Source: Halomonas halophila (lineage in GTDB: Bacteria; Pseudomonadota; Gammaproteobacteria; Pseudomonadales; Halomonadaceae). Taken from it: a stretch of 64,000 nt of DNA. Position numbers and translations under genes: made by a program. The notes under the pieces were generated by a model. It searched no databases and was not told the origin of the DNA. It saw nothing but the letters and a program-made list of their open reading frames with translations. Of the stretch, positions 51,576 to 63,100 are shown in pieces (position 1 is the first letter of the stretch; the number at the start of each line of letters is the position of its first letter). The DNA lies in NCBI RefSeq assembly GCF_030406665.1, contig NZ_CP129121.1, positions 1,984,001 to 2,048,000 of the forward strand, in the 5' to 3' direction.

Positions 51576-52739
51576 ATGACGACCATGCAAGACCAACACG
51601 ACAACGATCCCTGGGCCGAGATTCGGCCCTATCATGACGACGAAGTGCCCGAGGTCCTCGAGCGCCTCGCCCGTGATCCGGAACTGCTCGATGCCCTGAC
51701 CCGTTTCCGCCTGCCGCGCCTGGCCAGGTGGATGCCGCGACTGTCGCGGGCCATCGCCAGCGCCGCGGTACGCCGCGAGGTGCGCGGCGTCACTTCCATC
51801 CGCGGCTTCCAGGATCGCATCGCGTCCTACATGCAGCGGATGATCCGCAACTCGACCACCGACTTTCGCGTCGATGGCCTCGAACGGCTGGAACCCGACA
51901 CGGCCTATCTGTTCATCGGCAACCACCGCGACATCTCGCTGGATCCGGCGTTCGTCAACTACGCCCTCTATCTGGCGGATCGCAACACGGTGCGCATCGC
52001 CATCGGCGACAACCTGCTGCAGAAGCCCTATGTCACCGACCTGATGCGGCTCAACAAGAGTTTCATCGTGCCACGCAGTGCCCGCGGCAAGCGCGCCATG
52101 CTGGCCGCCTATCAGAAGCTCTCGGCCTATATCCGCCACTCGATCACCGGCGACAACCACTCGATCTGGATGGCCCAGCGCGAGGGCCGCGCCAAGGACG
52201 GCATCGACGGCACCGACCCGGCGATCGTCAAGATGCTGAGCATGGCGCGACGCAGCGAGGACCGCGATGCCGGCATCGGCGAGGCCATCGCCGAGCTGCG
52301 CGTGGTGCCGGTATCGATCAGCTACGAGTACGACCCCTGCGACGTCCAGAAGGCCCGCGAGCTGCATGCCGTGCACACCAGCGGCGGCTACGACAAGAGC
52401 GAGTTCGAGGACATCCGCTCCATCGTCGCCGGCATCACCGGTCAGAAGGGCCGTGTGCACCTGCGCTTCGGCACCCCGCTCTCGGCGGACTTCGACAGCC
52501 CCGAGGCGGTCGCCGCGGAGATCGACCGCCAGGTACTGGGCGGCTATCACCTCTTCCCCAGTCACTACCTGGCCCTCGAGGCGCTGGGGGACGCCCCGGA
52601 GCTGCTCGACCTGAGCGAGGTCACCGACGCCGACCGCGCCCGCTTCCAGGCTCGCCTGGCCGAGGTGCCGGCGGAACTGCGCGACTGGTGGCTGGCCCAG
52701 TACGCCAATCCGGTACGCCACGTTCACGGCAGGATATAG
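51576..52739 (+). CDS. PlsC-like acyltransferase family protein
   Basis: The 387-residue protein has a central acyltransferase domain with LFIGNHRDISLDPAFVNYAL (about residues 111-130), SFIVPRSARGKRAMLAAYQK, HSIWMAQREGRAKDGIDGTD and RVVPVSISYEYDP. The His-Asp box reads NHRDISLD, with one more residue between His and Asp than the classic HX4D unless the internal HRD pair is used. No membrane helix is obvious. It is 19 bases after rdgC and may transfer acyl groups in lipid synthesis; substrate unknown. Confidence 0.8.
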   Translation: MTTMQDQHDNDPWAEIRPYHDDEVPEVLERLARDPELLDALTRFRLPRLARWMPRLSRAIASAAVRREVRGVTSIRGFQDRIASYMQRMIRNSTTDFRVDGLERLEPDTAYLFIGNHRDISLDPAFVNYALYLADRNTVRIAIGDNLLQKPYVTDLMRLNKSFIVPRSARGKRAMLAAYQKLSAYIRHSITGDNHSIWMAQREGRAKDGIDGTDPAIVKMLSMARRSEDRDAGIGEAIAELRVVPVSISYEYDPCDVQKARELHAVHTSGGYDKSEFEDIRSIVAGITGQKGRVHLRFGTPLSADFDSPEAVAAEIDRQVLGGYHLFPSHYLALEALGDAPELLDLSEVTDADRARFQARLAEVPAELRDWWLAQYANPVRHVHGRI

Positions 52740-52802
52740 CCCGGCTGTCGTATGCTGTGGGGTGACAGGGAGCGTCGCCCCAGCGCCGACAGGAGAGCCT
52801 GA

Positions 52803-53966
52803 ATGACCCCGAGCCACGAACAGCGAGCCACCCAGGCTCGGGAAGCCCACAAGGTCACGCTGGTCGGCGCGGTGGTGGACTTCCTGGTCGGCATGGCCAA
52901 GCTCATCGCCGGCCTGATGGTGGGCTCGGCGGCACTGGTCGCCGACGGCATTCACTCGTTCTCCGACATCCTCACCGATCTGTTCGTGATGGCGGCCACG
53001 CATTTCGGCCGCCAGGCGCCCGATCAGGGACATCCCTACGGCCACGGCCGCATCGAGACCCTGGCCACGCTGTGGCTCGGCGGCGTGCTGATCTTCGTCG
53101 CCGGCGCCATCGCCTGGGCGAGCCTGGGCCGGCTGATCGGCGGCGACGCGGTCCCCGCCCCCGGCGGATGGGCGATCACCATCGCGCTCGCCTCGCTACT
53201 CGCCAAGGAAGCGATCTATCACTACACGATGCGCGCCGCACGGCGTATCGGCTCACGCCTGCTCGAGGCCAACGCCTGGCACTCCCGTTCCGACGCGCTC
53301 TCCACCCTGGTGGTACTGGTCGGCCTGGTCGCGACCCAGCTGGGGTACGCCTGGATGGACGCACTGGCGGCGATCGTCGTCGGCGTGATGGTCGGCCGGA
53401 TCGGCGGGCGCCTGCTGTGGGAGTCCAGCCAGGAGCTGATCGACACGGCGCTGCCCGAGGACGAGCAGGCGCTGCTGAAGCGCACCGCCGAGACGGTGCC
53501 CGGTGTCCATGGCGTCCACGAGCTGCGCACCCGCCGCATCGCTGGCGACGCCCTGCTCGACCTGCATATCGTGGTGCCACCGCGGGTCACCGTGTCCGAG
53601 GCCCACGAGATCGGCAATGCCGTCAGCCGCCGACTGCGCGAGGCCATGCCTCACCTGGCCGACATCACCTTCCATATCGACCCGGAGGACGACGAAGGCC
53701 AGACCGAGCACAGCCGGCGCCCGGGCCTGCCGCTGCGTGACGATGTCGAGTCGCTGCTGGACGATGCCTGGGGCGATTCCCCGGCCTGGCGGGCCCGCAT
53801 CGACCTGGACCTGCATTACCTGGACGATCGCATCGACGTGTCGCTGTATCTGGCGGCACCGGAGGCGCTCGATCTGGATGATGCCGCGACCGACCTGCGG
53901 CGCGCGGCCGCCGACCTCGACTGGCTGGGCCGGCTGCGGCTCTGGCAAGGGCCGGGACGCGCCTGA
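52803..53966 (+). CDS. Cation diffusion facilitator transporter
   Basis: The 387-residue protein has the CDF layout: six membrane helices with the metal-site residues in ADGIHSFSDILTD (helix II) and AWHSRSDALSTL (helix V), the QGHPYGHGRIETLATL loop and a cytoplasmic domain (VHGVHELRTRRIAGDALLDL). A further C-terminal extension of about 100 residues (from DDEGQTEHSRRPG) is longer than in FieF-type proteins and contains two or three beta-alpha units. It probably exports divalent metal (Zn, Fe or Mn) by proton antiport. It lies before lapG on the same strand. Confidence 0.88.
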   Translation: MTPSHEQRATQAREAHKVTLVGAVVDFLVGMAKLIAGLMVGSAALVADGIHSFSDILTDLFVMAATHFGRQAPDQGHPYGHGRIETLATLWLGGVLIFVAGAIAWASLGRLIGGDAVPAPGGWAITIALASLLAKEAIYHYTMRAARRIGSRLLEANAWHSRSDALSTLVVLVGLVATQLGYAWMDALAAIVVGVMVGRIGGRLLWESSQELIDTALPEDEQALLKRTAETVPGVHGVHELRTRRIAGDALLDLHIVVPPRVTVSEAHEIGNAVSRRLREAMPHLADITFHIDPEDDEGQTEHSRRPGLPLRDDVESLLDDAWGDSPAWRARIDLDLHYLDDRIDVSLYLAAPEALDLDDAATDLRRAAADLDWLGRLRLWQGPGRA

Positions 53967-54041
53967 GCGCGATTCATGCTCTCGCATTGATGCCACTACC
54001 CGCCTAAGATGCAGGCCACCATCCTTCATTAGCGGGACGAC

Positions 54042-54758
54042 ATGTCCGACGCCCTTCGCCCCGGCCCGATATCGCCCGGCCGCCGGCGCTGCCTGGCCCT
54101 GCTGGGCGGTCTGCTGACGGCGGGCGTCCTGGGCCTGCATACCGCCGACGCTCAGGCACGCCTCGACCGTGCGCGCCTGCGCGTCAGCATGCGTCAGGCC
54201 TATGGCGAGAACGGCGTCTCGGTGCTGGAAGAATGGCTGGCGATGCTCGACGAGCTGAGGGGTGCCGACATCGACGCCCAGCTGCGCGGAGTTAACGACT
54301 TCGTCAACCGCCGGGTGCGCTGGCTGGAAGATGAAAGGGTCTGGGGTCAGGAAGACTACTGGGCAACGCCGCTGGAGACGCTGGGCCGCGGCGCCGGCGA
54401 CTGCGAGGACTTCACCATCGCCAAGTACGTGTCGCTGCGCGAGCTGGACGTGCCCGAGTCACAGCTGCGACTGATCTACGTCAAGGCTAGCATCGGCCGC
54501 AGCCGGATCACCCAGGCGCACATGGTGCTCGGCTACTATGCCTCGCCCGGCGCGGAACCCATGGTGCTGGACAATCTGGTGACGTCGATCACGCCGGCCA
54601 GCCGACGCACCGATCTCGACCCGCTGTTCAGCTTCAACGGCAGCGGCCTGTGGGCCGGGGGCTCCAGCCAGTCGCGCGCCGATCCGGTGGCGCGTCTCTC
54701 GCGTTGGCGCAGCGCCATCGACCGCATGCGGCAGCAAGGATTCATCCAGGGGGGATAA
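54042..54758 (+). CDS. lapG: LapG-type periplasmic cysteine protease
   Basis: Cuts the N-terminus of the large surface adhesin to release cells from a biofilm. The 238-residue protein has an N-terminal signal peptide (RRRCLALLGGLLTAGVLGL, cleaved near ADAQA) and a bacterial transglutaminase-like peptidase domain with the Cys-His-Asp triad in GAGDCEDFTIAKY, ITQAHMVLGYY and PMVLDNLVTSI. Also present is FVNRRVRWLEDERVWGQEDY, typical of LapG. It is three bases from lapD, its inner-membrane controller, and next to the adhesin gene. Confidence 0.92.
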   Translation: MSDALRPGPISPGRRRCLALLGGLLTAGVLGLHTADAQARLDRARLRVSMRQAYGENGVSVLEEWLAMLDELRGADIDAQLRGVNDFVNRRVRWLEDERVWGQEDYWATPLETLGRGAGDCEDFTIAKYVSLRELDVPESQLRLIYVKASIGRSRITQAHMVLGYYASPGAEPMVLDNLVTSITPASRRTDLDPLFSFNGSGLWAGGSSQSRADPVARLSRWRSAIDRMRQQGFIQGG

Positions 54759-54761
54759 CGC

Positions 54762-56678
54762 ATGTCACTCATCAAGCAGCTGTGGTTGATCATCGTCGGG
54801 CTGGTGCTGCTGTCCTTCGGAGCCAGCCTGTTCATCGGCGTGACCACGAGCCGCGCCTACATCGAACAGGAAGTGCGCATCAAGAACGCCGACAATGCCA
54901 ACGCCCTGGCGCTCACGATGACCCAGATGCCGAAGGACGACGTCACCCTGGAGCTGCTGATCGCCGCCCAGTTCGATACCGGCTACTATCGACGCATCGA
55001 GCTGCGCACCCCCACCGGCGAGCTGATCGATGCCCGTCAGGCCGACGAGGCCATCGGCGATGTCCCGGCCTGGTTCGTCGATCTGATCGACTTCAACGTG
55101 GCGCCCGGCGTGGCGGTTATCCAGGACGGCTGGCAGCAGTTCGGCACCCTGACAGTGGAAAGCCAGCACAGCTACGCCTACCGCTCGCTCTGGCACAGCA
55201 CCCTGAAGCTGACCGGTTGGTTCGCGCTGGCCGGGACCCTCGGCCTGCTGCTGGGCGGCTGGCTGATTCGCGGCATCCGCCTGCCCCTGCACCGCGTCGT
55301 GGAGCAGGCACGGGACATCAGCATGCGCCGCTTCACCACCTCCCCCGTGCCACGCACCCGGGAACTGGGTGACGTGGTCGAGGCCATGAACCAGCTGAGT
55401 CGCGACGTGGGCGACATGCTCGGGCGCGAGAGCCAGCAGCTCGATGTACTGCGTCGCCGCCTGCAGCACGACGCGGTGACCGACGCCCTGAACCGCGAGG
55501 CCTTCCTCACCCAGCTGCAGATCCACCTGGAGAGCCAGGACGTCCGGGCCAGCGGAGGCCTGGCGCTGATCCGCGTCAGCCACCTGGCTGACATCAACGA
55601 GCGGCTCGGTCATTCCGGCGCCGATGCCCTGCTCAAGGAGCTCGTGTCCTCGCTGGAACAGCTGACCCAGGACCACGGCAGCGGCCTGGTCGGGCGCCTC
55701 AACGGCAGCGACTTCGCCCTGCTGCTGCCCGGGCTCGACGACCTGACCTTCGCCCAGCAGAAGCTGAGCACCCGGATTCAGGCGCTGGCCGAGGCCCGCG
55801 ACACCGCCATCCTGCTACCCGGTGCGATCGGCCACTATGTCCAGGGTGACAATCGCGGCACGCTGCTGGCCGGCCTCGACGGCGCCCTGTCGATGGCCGA
55901 ATCCCACGGACAACAGGACATCGTCATCCTCGACGGCGACCAGCCGGGCAGCCTGTTCAAGAACCATGCCGAATGGCGAGAGGCACTCCAGGGCGCCCTT
56001 CAGGAAGGCGTCGACCTGGCCCACTATCCGGTACTGGATCGCGACGGCAAGTTGCTGCACTTCGAGTGCCCCTCACGGCTGCGCCTGAAGCAGCAGTGGC
56101 ACGCCGCCGGCGTGTTCATCCCCTGGGTCTCACGTCTGGGGATGACGACGCAGCTCGACCTGGCCGTCGTCGATGCCGCCCTGCGGGACATCACCCAGCG
56201 CCATCAGCCGGTGGGTATCAACCTTTCCGCCGACGCGATGCGGGATGCTCGCTTCGCCCTGGAGCTTCGCGCGCGTCTCAGCGCCCGCCCCGAGGCCGCC
56301 CGTCGGCTGTGGATCGAAATCCCCGGCAATCTGGCCATTCAGGATGTCGAGCACTTCCGCAGCCTGTGCAAGGCGCTCCAGCCTCTGGACTGCCGGGTGG
56401 GGCTCGAGCACGTCGGCGCCGAGTTCACGCGCATCTCCAACCTTCACGACCTTGGCCTCGCCTATCTCAAGATCGACGGCTCGCTCACGCAGGGCATCTC
56501 GGAAAGCCATGAACAGCAGACGATCCTGCGAGGCATGGCGACGCTCTGCCACTCGCTCGGCATCCTGGCCATCGCCGAGGGCGTCGAGACCCACGACCAG
56601 GCCCGGGCACTCTTCGAACTGGGGCTCGACGGGGTGACCGGCCCGGGCATTCGCCACAATGACAAGACCGGCTTCTAG
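54762..56678 (+). CDS. lapD: LapD-type c-di-GMP receptor controlling LapG
   Basis: The 638-residue inner-membrane protein has helix I (about 6-26), a periplasmic LapD/MoxY domain (about 27-150), helix II (about 155-178), HAMP, a GGDEF-like domain and an EAL-like domain. Both enzymatic motifs are broken: NGSDF replaces GGDEF (about residue 312) and ECP replaces EAL (about residue 433). So it should bind rather than make or break c-di-GMP. When bound, the periplasmic domain holds LapG; when c-di-GMP falls, LapG is freed to cut the adhesin. It is coupled to lapG and followed by a terminator. Confidence 0.93.
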   Translation: MSLIKQLWLIIVGLVLLSFGASLFIGVTTSRAYIEQEVRIKNADNANALALTMTQMPKDDVTLELLIAAQFDTGYYRRIELRTPTGELIDARQADEAIGDVPAWFVDLIDFNVAPGVAVIQDGWQQFGTLTVESQHSYAYRSLWHSTLKLTGWFALAGTLGLLLGGWLIRGIRLPLHRVVEQARDISMRRFTTSPVPRTRELGDVVEAMNQLSRDVGDMLGRESQQLDVLRRRLQHDAVTDALNREAFLTQLQIHLESQDVRASGGLALIRVSHLADINERLGHSGADALLKELVSSLEQLTQDHGSGLVGRLNGSDFALLLPGLDDLTFAQQKLSTRIQALAEARDTAILLPGAIGHYVQGDNRGTLLAGLDGALSMAESHGQQDIVILDGDQPGSLFKNHAEWREALQGALQEGVDLAHYPVLDRDGKLLHFECPSRLRLKQQWHAAGVFIPWVSRLGMTTQLDLAVVDAALRDITQRHQPVGINLSADAMRDARFALELRARLSARPEAARRLWIEIPGNLAIQDVEHFRSLCKALQPLDCRVGLEHVGAEFTRISNLHDLGLAYLKIDGSLTQGISESHEQQTILRGMATLCHSLGILAIAEGVETHDQARALFELGLDGVTGPGIRHNDKTGF

Positions 56679-56698
56679 CCGTTTTCACGCCCCAATGA

Positions 56699-56728
56699 AC
56701 ACCGCCGACCACAAGGCCGGCGGTGTAA
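56699..56728. terminator. Hairpin between lapD and convergent small gene
   Basis: ACACCGCCG pairs with CGGCGGTGT around a 10-base loop. T-tracts are poor on both sides. Confidence 0.5.
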
Positions 56729-56761
56729 TCATGGCTTTCTTCAGTCTCCCGAAGAGGACGG

Positions 56762-57094
56762 TCAGATCACATCATCGCCGCCCTCACGATCCGACACCAG
56801 GTGCAGCCCATTGAGCCGGCGACGCAATGACTGTCGCTCCATGACCTTCTGCTGAGCCGCCTCGGGCAGTTCGGTGAAGCGAATGAGCCCCTTGTCCATC
56901 AGCAGGTCGATCACGTCCTCCAGCACTCGCACGAAGGCCAGATCCGACGCCTGGAAACGCGCCTTCCCGGCCTCTCCCTCCGACAGAAACGCCAGCAGCT
57001 CCGGCGAGTCCGCCGGCAGGAACTCGGCGCAGTCCGGCGTCTCCTCACGACTCACCAGCTGGATGTTCCCACCCTCGTCACGCTGGACGTACAT
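56762..57094 (-). CDS. Conserved small hypothetical protein
   Basis: The 110-residue protein begins MYVQRDEGGNIQLVSREETP, has an acidic middle (LPADSPELLAFLSEGEAGKA), and a helical second half (FVRVLEDVIDLLMDKGLIRF, LPEAAQQKVMERQSLRRRL). No signal or membrane segment is seen. Similar small proteins are, as I recall, widespread in pseudomonads with no established role. It lies between lapD and the adhesin on the adhesin strand. Confidence 0.65.
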   Translation of the reverse strand: MYVQRDEGGNIQLVSREETPDCAEFLPADSPELLAFLSEGEAGKARFQASDLAFVRVLEDVIDLLMDKGLIRFTELPEAAQQKVMERQSLRRRLNGLHLVSDREGGDDVI

Positions 57095-57144
57095 GATTCA
57101 CTCTCCTCTGGGTCACTGACTGCATATTAGCAGGCATCGGACCA

Positions 57145-57173
57145 AGAAAACGCGCCCGGCACAGGCCGGGCGC
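57145..57173 (-). terminator. Adhesin gene terminator
   Basis: On the minus strand GCGCCCGGC pairs with GCCGGGCGC around a CTGT loop and is followed by GTTTTCTT. It lies 24 bases after the adhesin stop. Confidence 0.8.
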
Positions 57174-57196
57174 AGTGGTGACTGATCCAGCCGAAC

Positions 57197-60100
57197 TCAC
57201 TCGATATCGAGCTGGCCGTTGTTCTGAAGGTCCGACACGGATGTCACCACATTCTGCAGCTGGATAGTCTGGTCCGCCGCACTGACGTCGCCCGACGTCA
57301 TATCCCCCGAGGTACTGATATGCAGCGTCGTATTGGTGCCGTCATCGGTCGCCTGTATATAGCTGGACAGATCCTCACCATCCTGCATCCCGGACAGCAG
57401 GTCCGACAGATCCAGCTTGTCCGCGTTGGCATCGGTGCCGAAGATGCCCGTCGTGAAATCGGTGACCGTATCCTCGGCGGGGGTCGCGCTACTGCCTTCA
57501 TCACCGAGGTTCCAGGCGAAGACATCGGCCCCCAGGCCACCGGTGAGGATGTCATCCCCAGCACCGCCGACCAGCAGGTCGTCTCCGCCTTGATCCGCAG
57601 GCGTCTCGTAGGCCTCTGGGTTGTCACGCAGGAAGTCGATGATCTGCTGATAGGTTGGCGATGCCCCACCGTTGGCGTCCTTGACCAGATCGATGACCCC
57701 ACCGAAGCCAGCCTCGGGCTGACCGACCGGCGCTATCGTGTCACCGAAAAGGATGTCATCCCCGTCACCGCCGATGAGCGTATCGTTACCCACCGGTGCG
57801 AGCTCGTTGGAAGAGGAGCCGCCCTGGAGGGCCGCATTGAGTTCATCGGCCGTATTGACGATGGTTGCCTCGCCGGCGGCAGCTTCCGGACCAGAGAACC
57901 ACCAGAACCCAGGCCAATACTCCTCCATCCCCGTCACATCGGTGTTATCGAAGAACTGCAGGCGGTCTGCGCTGACACCGCTACCGATGCCAATCGCCTC
58001 CACCTGGGTACCGTTATCACCGGCATTGGCGAGCAATCCGAAGGCCTCGATCGACTCTCGCATGACGGTTTCGGTCGTAGAGGAGCCATTTCCGTCTCTC
58101 GTGCCATCGTCTCTCAGGTAATAGGTAGGGTCACCGTCCGTCAGGAAAAGCGCCTTGTTGACATAGCCGTTAGTGTGAGAATCCAGCCACGCCGTCGCGG
58201 CATTGAAACCCGCCTCGTAGTTGGTACCTCCTCCGGCTACCATGGCGTTGATAGCCGCCTCGATGTCGGCAAGATCATCGATGGTGATGTTCGTGAATAC
58301 CGTACTGGTCACGCCACTATCGAAATCGATGATCTGCAGGTTAATCGCACCATCATGATTGAGTAGCTGCTGCGCCAGAAGCTTCAGCGCATCCTGGGCC
58401 AGCTCCATGCGGCTCTTCCCGTCGGTGCCCGAGTCCTCCCCCATGCTGCCAGAGGAATCGACCAGCAGCGAGATGTTATAGCTCTCTCCCGGCGTGATAA
58501 CGGTGTAGTTGCCACCGGTATCGCCTATCAGTACGTCATCCCCAGCATTACCAGAAAGGCTATTCTCGACATTACCACCGACCTCGAGCACTGGAGGCTC
58601 GGGCGACTCCAGCGTGATGCTCCCAGTGACTGCGTCACCATCACCGTCCACGGCCGTGACATCGAGGTTGATGTCGAAGCTGCCTGCCGTGCCGCCAGTA
58701 AGAAAGTCCATGCCACCGAGCTTGAATTCATCGCCGTCACCCCCGACTACCTCGATGGCATGGAAGGCGGAGTCGGTCATCACCTCATAGCTCCAACCAT
58801 CCTTCACACCTTCCACACGGATACCATCACCCATATCAGTCAGGGTGACACTGCTCGTGACATCGCCGCCGTTGGCATCGTAGATGCGGACATCATCTAC
58901 AGAAAGATTCAGATAGGTATCACTACCGCTGGACGGGTGCTCTCCACTCGCGGCTTCTGCCGTAGCCACGGCGGATATCTCAAGGGTAGCGGCAGATTGT
59001 GCGTTGCCGTTGACATTCACGCGTTGTTCGACGCCGTACACCAACAGCCGATCATCCCAGACGGCGTCTTCATTATTGGCTGCAAAGGCCAGACCAGAGA
59101 AGAAGTCGAAACGAGCCAGCTCCCCGGTATCGATGCTTTGTCCCGTACCGATACCAATCCCACCACCAGTACTGGTATTGACGGTATCGGTGGTCGTGGA
59201 TGACACCAACACATCGTTCCCTTCGATACCGTCTTCACTATTAATCAGATACAGAAGGCTGTTCCCGCCCGAGACACCACCAGCCGGGTTGGCACTGAAC
59301 AGAGAGCCGTTGAGCACTAGCCCCTCTACCGCGACGGTATAGCTATCGCTGCCGGGGTCCAACGTGACAGTGAATCCGACATCCCCTCCTTCGGTGGCCG
59401 CGGTCAGAAGATGACCATCGGCACTGACGGTATAGAACAGCGGCTCTCCATCCAGATACAGAGACTTACCTGCACTGTCGACGGCGGGCTCGTCATTCAG
59501 TGACTGGGCAAAGGTCACATCACCGACACCATCGGCTCCTGACGCTGCGGCGAAATTCAGTGCCGCCGTAGCACCGTCGCTCAGGTCAGCTGAACTCGCA
59601 GTGAATGCCACCGGCACGTCGTCGTCGATGCTGACGGCGAAGCTGGTGGTGCCTTCACTGCCGTCGATGTCCTCGAGGCTGACGTCGACCGTGAAGCCGA
59701 CGTTGTCCTCGAAGGCCGTTTCCACATCCCCCGTGTCGGGATCGTCCTGTGCCGGATGGGCAACCGGCTGCATCAGCGTCAGGGTATAGGTGGCACCAGT
59801 CGCGCCCAGGTCGCTGATCACGATGGTGAACACCGGGTCGTTCACATCCCCGGTATGCCCGATCAGGGTCTGGGTGCTGGCATCCCAGGTGGTGGTGACC
59901 GCGCTGCCATCCAGCGTCGTCAGTCCGGTGTCGCCGTCCGTGCCCACCGACAGCGTCAGCGTATCCAGGTCGAAGGCGTCCAGACTGCTGCTGTTGTCGA
60001 AGCTCAGCGTGCCGCTCAGCACCGGGGCGTCGTCGCCGGCAGCGCTGTCGCCGAGGCCGGCGGCCTGGTCGTCTTCATCGGCCAGCAGATCGTCCGAGGC

Positions 60101-63100
60101 GGTCAGCGTCGGGGCACCGGCATCACCGACCTGCACGCTGACCTCGCGGGTCACGCTGTCGCCGTCGTTGTCGGTCACGGTGTATTCGAAGGTCTCGGTG
60201 ACCGCCCCTGCGCTGTTGTCGACGTCGGCCGGGGCGGTATAGACCAATTCGCCGGCCGCGTTGATGGTCAGGCTGCCGCCGGTGCTGCCCTGATTGGTGA
60301 AGACCAGTGCGTCGAGGGCGCCGTCCAGCCCATCGGCGCCGCCGTCGATGCCCAGCGTCGCGGCCGCATCCGCGGCCAGGACGGTGTCGCCGCTGCCTTC
60401 GGTAACGGTATCACCGTGGGCATAGTCGGCGGCCACCGGCACGTCGTCGTCGATGCTGACGGCGAAGCTGGTGGTGCCTTCACTGCCGTCGATGTCCTCG
60501 AGGCTGACGTCGACCGTGAAGCCGACGTTGTCCTCGAAGGCCGTTTCCACATCCCCCGTGTCGGGATCGTCCTGTGCCGGATGGGCAACCGGCTGCATCA
60601 GCGTCAGGGTATAGGTGGCACCAGTCGCGCCCAGGTCGCTGATCACGATGGTGAACACCGGGTCGTTCACATCCCCGGTATGCCCGATCAGGGTCTGGGT
60701 GCTGGCATCCCAGGTGGTGGTGACCGCGCTGCCATCCAGCGTCGTCAGTCCGGTGTCGCCGTCCGTGCCCACCGACAGCGTCAGCGTATCCAGGTCGAAG
60801 GCGTCCAGACTGCTGCTGTTGTCGAAGCTCAGCGTGCCGCTCAGCACCGGGGCGTCGTCGCCGGCAGCGCTGTCGCCGAGGCCGGCGGCCTGGTCGTCTT
60901 CATCGGCCAGCAGATCGTCCGAGGCGGTCAGCGTCGGGGCACCGGCATCACCGACCTGCACGCTGACCTCGCGGGTCACGCTGTCGCCGTCGTTGTCGGT
61001 CACGGTGTATTCGAAGGTCTCGGTGACCGCCCCTGCGCTGTTGTCGACGTCGGCCGGGGCGGTATAGACCAATTCGCCGGCCGCGTTGATGGTCAGGCTG
61101 CCGCCGGTGCTGCCCTGATTGGTGAAGACCAGTGCGTCGAGGGCGCCGTCCAGCCCATCGGCGCCGCCGTCGATGCCCAGCGTCGCGGCCGCATCCGCGG
61201 CCAGGACGGTGTCGCCGCTGCCTTCGGTAACGGTATCACCGTGGGCATAGTCGGCGGCCACCGGCACGTCGTCGTCGATGCTGACGGCGAAGCTGGTGGT
61301 GCCTTCACTGCCGTCGATGTCCTCGAGGCTGACGTCGACCGTGAAGCCGACGTTGTCCTCGAAGGCCGTTTCCACATCCCCCGTGTCGGGATCGTCCTGT
61401 GCCGGATGGGCAACCGGCTGCATCAGCGTCAGGGTATAGGTGGCACCAGTCGCGCCCAGGTCGCTGATCACGATGGTGAACACCGGGTCGTTCACATCCC
61501 CGGTATGCCCGATCAGGGTCTGGGTGCTGGCATCCCAGGTGGTGGTGACCGCGCTGCCATCCAGCGTCGTCAGTCCGGTGTCGCCGTCCGTGCCCACCGA
61601 CAGCGTCAGCGTATCCAGGTCGAAGGCGTCCAGACTGCTGCTGTTGTCGAAGCTCAGCGTGCCGCTCAGCACCGGGGCGTCGTCGCCGGCAGCGCTGTCG
61701 CCGAGGCCGGCGGCCTGGTCGTCTTCATCGGCCAGCAGATCGTCCGAGGCGGTCAGCGTCGGGGCACCGGCATCACCGACCTGCACGCTGACCTCGCGGG
61801 TCACGCTGTCGCCGTCGTTGTCGGTCACGGTGTATTCGAAGGTCTCGGTGACCGCCCCTGCGCTGTTGTCGACGTCGGCCGGGGCGGTATAGACCAATTC
61901 GCCGGCCGCGTTGATGGTCAGGCTGCCGCCGGTGCTGCCCTGATTGGTGAAGACCAGTGCGTCGAGGGCGCCGTCCAGCCCATCGGCGCCGCCGTCGATG
62001 CCCAGCGTCGCGGCCGCATCCGCGGCCAGGACGGTGTCGCCGCTGCCTTCGGTAACGGTATCACCGTGGGCATAGTCGGCGGCCACCGGCACGTCGTCGT
62101 CGATGCTGACGGCGAAGCTGGTGGTGCCTTCACTGCCGTCGATGTCCTCGAGGCTGACGTCGACCGTGAAGCCGACGTTGTCCTCGAAGGCCGTTTCCAC
62201 ATCCCCCGTGTCGGGATCGTCCTGTGCCGGATGGGCAACCGGCTGCATCAGCGTCAGGGTATAGGTGGCACCAGTCGCGCCCAGGTCGCTGATCACGATG
62301 GTGAACACCGGGTCGTTCACATCCCCGGTATGCCCGATCAGGGTCTGGGTGCTGGCATCCCAGGTGGTGGTGACCGCGCTGCCATCCAGCGTCGTCAGTC
62401 CGGTGTCGCCGTCCGTGCCCACCGACAGCGTCAGCGTATCCAGGTCGAAGGCGTCCAGACTGCTGCTGTTGTCGAAGCTCAGCGTGCCGCTCAGCACCGG
62501 GGCGTCGTCGCCGGCAGCGCTGTCGCCGAGGCCGGCGGCCTGGTCGTCTTCATCGGCCAGCAGATCGTCCGAGGCGGTCAGCGTCGGGGCACCGGCATCA
62601 CCGACCTGCACGCTGACCTCGCGGGTCACGCTGTCGCCGTCGTTGTCGGTCACGGTGTATTCGAAGGTCTCGGTGACCGCCCCTGCGCTGTTGTCGACGT
62701 CGGCCGGGGCGGTATAGACCAATTCGCCGGCCGCGTTGATGGTCAGGCTGCCGCCGGTGCTGCCCTGATTGGTGAAGACCAGTGCGTCGAGGGCGCCGTC
62801 CAGCCCATCGGCGCCGCCGTCGATGCCCAGCGTCGCGGCCGCATCCGCGGCCAGGACGGTGTCGCCGCTGCCTTCGGTAACGGTATCACCGTGGGCATAG
62901 TCGGCGGCCACCGGCCCATCGTCATTGACGTCAATGGTCAGCGTTGCGGGATCGGAGACGTCACCATCGTCGTCGGTGAAGCGTACATCGAACTGTTCCT
63001 GCACCTGATCGTTGGTGCCGACGGCATTGCTGACATCATGGTCCAGGGTGTTATCGCTCAGCACATACTGCCAGCTGCCGTCAGTGTCGACGGTCACGAT

